Shown: in pieces, positions 61,373 through 64,000 of the stretch | Layout: each line of letters begins with the position of its first letter | How positions within the stretch are numbered: the first letter of the stretch is position 1 | Origin: Sporosarcina sp. FSL K6-3457 | GTDB lineage: Bacteria; Bacillota; Bacilli; Bacillales_A; Planococcaceae | NCBI RefSeq assembly: GCF_038007285.1 | Contig: NZ_JBBOWX010000001.1 | Coordinates: 2,373,501 to 2,437,500 of the forward strand | DNA: 64,000 nt | Reading direction: 5' to 3' | Notes under the pieces: model-generated | What the model was told of the DNA's origin: nothing | Databases searched by the model: none | What the model saw: the letters and a program-made list of their open reading frames with translations, nothing else | Position numbers and translations under genes: made by a program

Positions 61373-62674
61373 CTATTGCTGAAATTCAACAGACCTAACA
61401 GACGTCAAATCCTTCTGCCGATACACACTTAACACGACGCCCATTATAAAAGCATTCAATAAAATCGGCATTAAGCCATAACTAATGAACGGTAAAGAAA
61501 TCGAAGTAATCGGGATCAATCCCAGCGTCATACCAACATTGCTAACCAACTGGACCGTATACAGCGCAACAGCGCCCACTAACAACAGCTTGCCAAATGG
61601 ATCATGGATGATACGCGCAATCATCATAATTCTCACTATAAAAAGGGCAAGAATGGTGAATAGTGCAAAGGCAGCTAACCAGCCAAAGTAATACGTAAAG
61701 CCAGCAAAAACAAAATCAGCGTGGACATCGGGTATCGTCACACTATTCAGCGCGTTCCCAAACCAACCCGCCTTTGATATATGGTCTTCGAGGAGCAACA
61801 TCATATAGCCAGCTCCATTTTCATACTGTTCTGGGTTGATAAATGCCAGAAAACGCTCTTTCTGATACATATGCGCAAATTGCAAAAATAGAAAACCAAA
61901 CAATAATAACGAACCTGCTATCGTTCCCGTAATCGTAAGCTTTATTTTCCAACTAAATCGACTACACCAAAATAGCCCAAATACCATAACGGTGTAGATA
62001 TACACTGCTGGAAGATTAGCAGTGTTCAAAAGGAACACAAAAGAAACTATGAACAATAACCCCAAATGCCAAAGCTTCAACTTTTTATGATTTAAAAAAG
62101 AAGCCCATGCTAACAGAAAAAATGGCATAGTTATCAAACTATCCAACGAATAGGGTCCTATCACTAGGAGAGATTTACCATTGCGTAAATGTGGAGAAAC
62201 TTGCAGTATCACTAAAAATAGCATACTAAGCCCATAAAATAACCAACCAAACCTTTCTACTCTTCGATAATTTATTAACATTATGCTGAAAGCTAACATC
62301 CCACCTACCAAGGAATAGATAACTTTCTGTGTAGCAAAATAGCTGGCATCTACGTTAAATCGCAATAGAAATTCAGTTTCAATGAACAAAATCGGCAAAA
62401 ACCCCAACCCCATCGTCGTCACCAACAACATCACCATCAGCCAATCCACCTTTGGCCGATGAAGCTTATTCAGCTGTTGGCCCAGCGTTACCGGACTTCC
62501 CATCTGCACGACAGCTTTTTCTTCAGCTGCTGCTTCATCTATTCCTTTTTCCATCCACTTGTTCTTCGCTTCTTTTATATGATGATCCAACTCCGCCGCC
62601 ACAAACTCCTTCGCTTCTTTCGATTTAATCTGATCTCTAACTTCCCCTAAAAAAGATTGACTATTCTTATGCAC
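61373..62674 (-). CDS. FtsW/RodA/SpoVE-family (SEDS) protein with N-terminal permease-prefix domain
   Basis: 433 residues. The first ~75 residues form a soluble helical prefix (LGEVRDQIKSKEAKEFVAAE and KAVVQMGSPVTLGQQLNKLH), as found in sigma/PadR-linked membrane proteins; the rest has about ten membrane segments of the SEDS polymerase fold. The conserved loop VHADFVFAGF with the functionally critical Asp and the ISLPFISYG block near the C-terminus are present, whereas the second acidic residue pair EE-G of RodA is changed to YYFG. GTG start at 62674 after GAGGGG. Last gene of the ECF-PadR operon. Confidence 0.88.
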   Translation of the reverse strand: MHKNSQSFLGEVRDQIKSKEAKEFVAAELDHHIKEAKNKWMEKGIDEAAAEEKAVVQMGSPVTLGQQLNKLHRPKVDWLMVMLLVTTMGLGFLPILFIETEFLLRFNVDASYFATQKVIYSLVGGMLAFSIMLINYRRVERFGWLFYGLSMLFLVILQVSPHLRNGKSLLVIGPYSLDSLITMPFFLLAWASFLNHKKLKLWHLGLLFIVSFVFLLNTANLPAVYIYTVMVFGLFWCSRFSWKIKLTITGTIAGSLLLFGFLFLQFAHMYQKERFLAFINPEQYENGAGYMMLLLEDHISKAGWFGNALNSVTIPDVHADFVFAGFTYYFGWLAAFALFTILALFIVRIMMIARIIHDPFGKLLLVGAVALYTVQLVSNVGMTLGLIPITSISLPFISYGLMPILLNAFIMGVVLSVYRQKDLTSVRSVEFQQ

Positions 62675-62681
62675 CCGCCAC

Positions 62682-63080
62682 TCACCCCTCCACGATGTCT
62701 TTCAAAGTGAATCGTCTACCGCTCGATTGCTTCTCCATTTTCCGTAATAACTTATTGCCTTTATTGTTTAACTGATAATATTTCACCGTCGCCTCGTTCC
62801 AGCTAGATTGTAAGCACCCATCTCGCTCTAGCTGATGCAACAACCCATATAGACTGCCTTCATTGTCCTCAAATTTACGAATACCTCGCCCTTGTAGAAA
62901 CTGCACCAATTCATAACCCGTTTTTTCTTCCACAAGCAGCTGCATGATTGCCAATAAAACACTGTCATCCGTTTCACTAATTTTTGCCCGAATTTCCTTA
63001 CAATGCTGTTCCGTAAACTGGAGTTCGCTAAACGTAGTATCATCCATTGATTTTTTTAGTCCTTTTAAACGATTCTCCAT
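62682..63080 (-). CDS. PadR-family transcriptional regulator
   Basis: 132 residues. A winged helix of PadR type: LLAIMQLLVEEKTGYELVQF, EGSLYGLLHQLERDGCLQSS and KYYQLNNKGNKLLRK. The N-terminal ~40 residues are an unusual extension. GGAGG lies 8 bases before the ATG; it follows the sigma factor by 3 bases. Confidence 0.88.
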   Translation of the reverse strand: MENRLKGLKKSMDDTTFSELQFTEQHCKEIRAKISETDDSVLLAIMQLLVEEKTGYELVQFLQGRGIRKFEDNEGSLYGLLHQLERDGCLQSSWNEATVKYYQLNNKGNKLLRKMEKQSSGRRFTLKDIVEG

Positions 63081-63083
63081 CCC

Positions 63084-63617
63084 TCATACCTCCAATCGTT
63101 CTTTCAATAACTCTTTCGCACGTCTAAGCCGCGTTTTAACCGTATTCACACTAGCCTCAGTAATAACCGCAATTTCCTTAATCAACAACTCCTCATAATA
63201 AAAGAGATAAATCACTTCTCGATATTTAATCGGTAGCATCATAATCGCAGCAATTAATTGATCATCCTCTTCTTTTTGAATGACAACCTCTTCCACCATT
63301 TCTTTTGTCGTTCGATGTGTAATCGGTTCTTCTTCTGAAATGATGACATGTTTGTTATACCAACTTTTCAGGAAATCCTTACAGTGATTGATGGCAATAC
63401 GCCACAACCATGTGCGCAGCGATGATTTTCCTTTGTATGTATGAAGGGATTTATAGCATTTCACAAAAATATCCTGTGTTAAATCCTCCGCCAATTCTTT
63501 ATTATTAACGTAAGAATACACAAGCCTTAAAATGTCCTGCCCATGGCGAGTCATTATCTCATCCATGAGGACTTCCCTGTCTTCTGTTTCAAGCGCTTTA
63601 ACAATTACTTCCTCCAC
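63084..63617 (-). CDS. ECF-type RNA polymerase sigma factor
   Basis: 177 residues with sigma region 2 (DILRLVYSYVNNKELAEDLT then QDIFVKCYKSL) and region 4 (MLPIKYREVIYLFYYEELLI then KEIAVITEASVNTVKTRLRRAK). The region between carries no anti-sigma domain, and no anti-sigma gene follows; control may instead involve PadR or the membrane protein. GTG start at 63617 with AGGAGGAGGG upstream and a likely self-recognised promoter at 63642-63667. Confidence 0.92.
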   Translation of the reverse strand: MEEVIVKALETEDREVLMDEIMTRHGQDILRLVYSYVNNKELAEDLTQDIFVKCYKSLHTYKGKSSLRTWLWRIAINHCKDFLKSWYNKHVIISEEEPITHRTTKEMVEEVVIQKEEDDQLIAAIMMLPIKYREVIYLFYYEELLIKEIAVITEASVNTVKTRLRRAKELLKERLEV

Positions 63618-63641
63618 CTATATCCCTCCTCCTAATCAATA

Positions 63642-63667
63642 GACGACGTGCCCTTGTGGAAGGTTTT
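63642..63667 (-). promoter_or_regulatory. Possible ECF-type autoregulated promoter
   Basis: Minus-strand AAAACC, 16 bases, CGTC followed by TAT, the pattern of Bacillus ECF promoters (AAC...CGTC), about 25 bases before the sigma gene. Confidence 0.5.
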
Positions 63668-63701
63668 TGTTAAAGTCGTGGAAAAACAATATGTATCTCG
63701 C

Positions 63702-63749
63702 AAAAAAAGATAGAGACAAGCAGAAAATTTCTGCCTGCTCTATCTTTTT
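63702..63749. terminator. Bidirectional terminator
   Basis: AAAAAGATAGAG and CTCTATCTTTTT flank an inner GCAG/CTGC stem; it separates the sigma operon from the gene remnant at 63775. Confidence 0.8.
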
Positions 63750-63774
63750 ACAATAAAATTCAGTCTGTTGAAAA

Positions 63775-63867
63775 CTACGTTCCATATACATCAAAATCCC
63801 GTGCACATTCCTTCGCGATTGCTTTCCAAACCAGTCCACTGGCACCAATAATCAATATTTTCTTCAT
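63775..63867 (-). pseudogene. 30-codon N-terminal remnant of an NAD(P)-binding Rossmann-fold gene
   Basis: MKKILIIGASGLVWKAIAKE followed by CARDFDVYGT and a stop. The first residues are those of dTDP-4-dehydrorhamnose reductase/NAD-dependent epimerases, but the third glycine of GxxGxxG is a Trp and the protein ends after the first beta-alpha-beta unit. A very good ribosome site (GAGGAGG, 7 bases) is kept. Likely a broken gene whose remainder has been lost. Confidence 0.6.
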
Positions 63868-64000
63868 GAATTAGCCTCCTCTATAACCACTTTTCCACTT
63901 CTTAAATCCCTAATTCCCATCTAATCTCCAGCGAGAGCGCCTTACTCGGGTAGCCGAGCGTTGTTAGTAAGAGTCTTTAATTCAGTTTATAAAAAAATAC
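63868..64000. other. Window end, no feature seen
   Basis: Only a hairpin-like GCGAGAGCGCC...GGGTAGCCGAGCG segment near 63941-63971 was noticed. Confidence 0.3.

Noticed and set aside
61192-61398. 68-codon frame with a heptad repeat as a coding gene
   Set aside because: It begins with TTG inside a terminator stem, has no ribosome site and its repeats look like a DNA satellite; recorded as a repeat instead.

Overview
The window looks like a chromosomal segment of a low-to-moderate GC, endospore-forming Firmicute of the order Bacillales, most likely family Planococcaceae (Sporosarcina or a close relative). The basis is Bacillus-type gene neighbourhoods (thyA-dfrA next to ypjP; ypmR-ypmS-msrA-msrB; ypgR/brxA; ydjG/ydjI), strong AGGAGG-type ribosome binding sites with many TTG/GTG starts, a T-box leader, a GerW-family sporulation protein, and many dispersed intergenic hairpins. 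The genus is an inference; no rRNA or other phylogenetic marker is present.

Layout. 1-13 kb is core chromosome, almost all on the minus strand: a CobW-type GTPase, a carboxy-terminal processing protease, deoD, an operon degV-ypmR-ypmS-msrA-msrB-yozE, trhA/yplQ on the plus strand, thyA-dfrA-plsC, ypjP, a methyltransferase and the bacilliredoxin brxA. 12.4-15.3 kb carries a phage-type amidase, an orphan membrane protein and a Bcr/CflA exporter. 15.4-19.4 kb is a Hen1-Pnkp RNA repair operon in which pnkp is cut by one in-frame TAG codon. 19.5-25.4 kb has cvfC/ypgR, an ABC-F protein, and a LytTR/DUF3021/ABC-exporter operon. 25.4-26.5 kb is a non-coding, hairpin-rich 628-bp segment bounded by a perfect 18-bp inverted repeat, followed by a GerW-like gene. 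26.6-33.6 kb is a maltodextrin uptake and breakdown operon (malE-malF-malG, membrane-anchored amylase, alpha-glucosidase) with LacI-type operators. 33.8-47 kb holds glycerate kinase, a peptide transporter, a DUF1646 transporter, an arylamine acetyltransferase, proline dehydrogenase, an amino-acid ABC pair, a urea transporter, a chemoreceptor, an SOS-regulated Y-family polymerase and an RraA-like protein.

46.9-55.5 kb is an AT-rich accessory island: single, unrelated genes (serine hydrolase, methyltransferase fragment, two GNATs, NUDIX, a second-type plsY, unknown proteins), nearly all on the minus strand, most followed at their 3' end by a copy of one hairpin-containing repeat of about 30-100 bp, so that the island looks like an array of one-gene cassettes. 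An ISL3-family element (50471-52345, 8-bp target duplication AAATAGAC) splits one of the unknown genes; the gene can be rebuilt in frame across the insertion.

55.8-64 kb returns to core-like sequence: an MBL hydrolase/SDR pair, the zinc-ribbon pair ydjI/ydjG, a proline-type T-box controlling proC, and an operon of an ECF sigma factor, a PadR regulator and a FtsW/RodA-like protein, ending with a 30-codon remnant of a Rossmann-fold gene. The most interesting items are the cassette-like repeat array, the amber-interrupted pnkp, the 628-bp inverted-repeat element and several families of T-arm-like hairpins scattered between genes.
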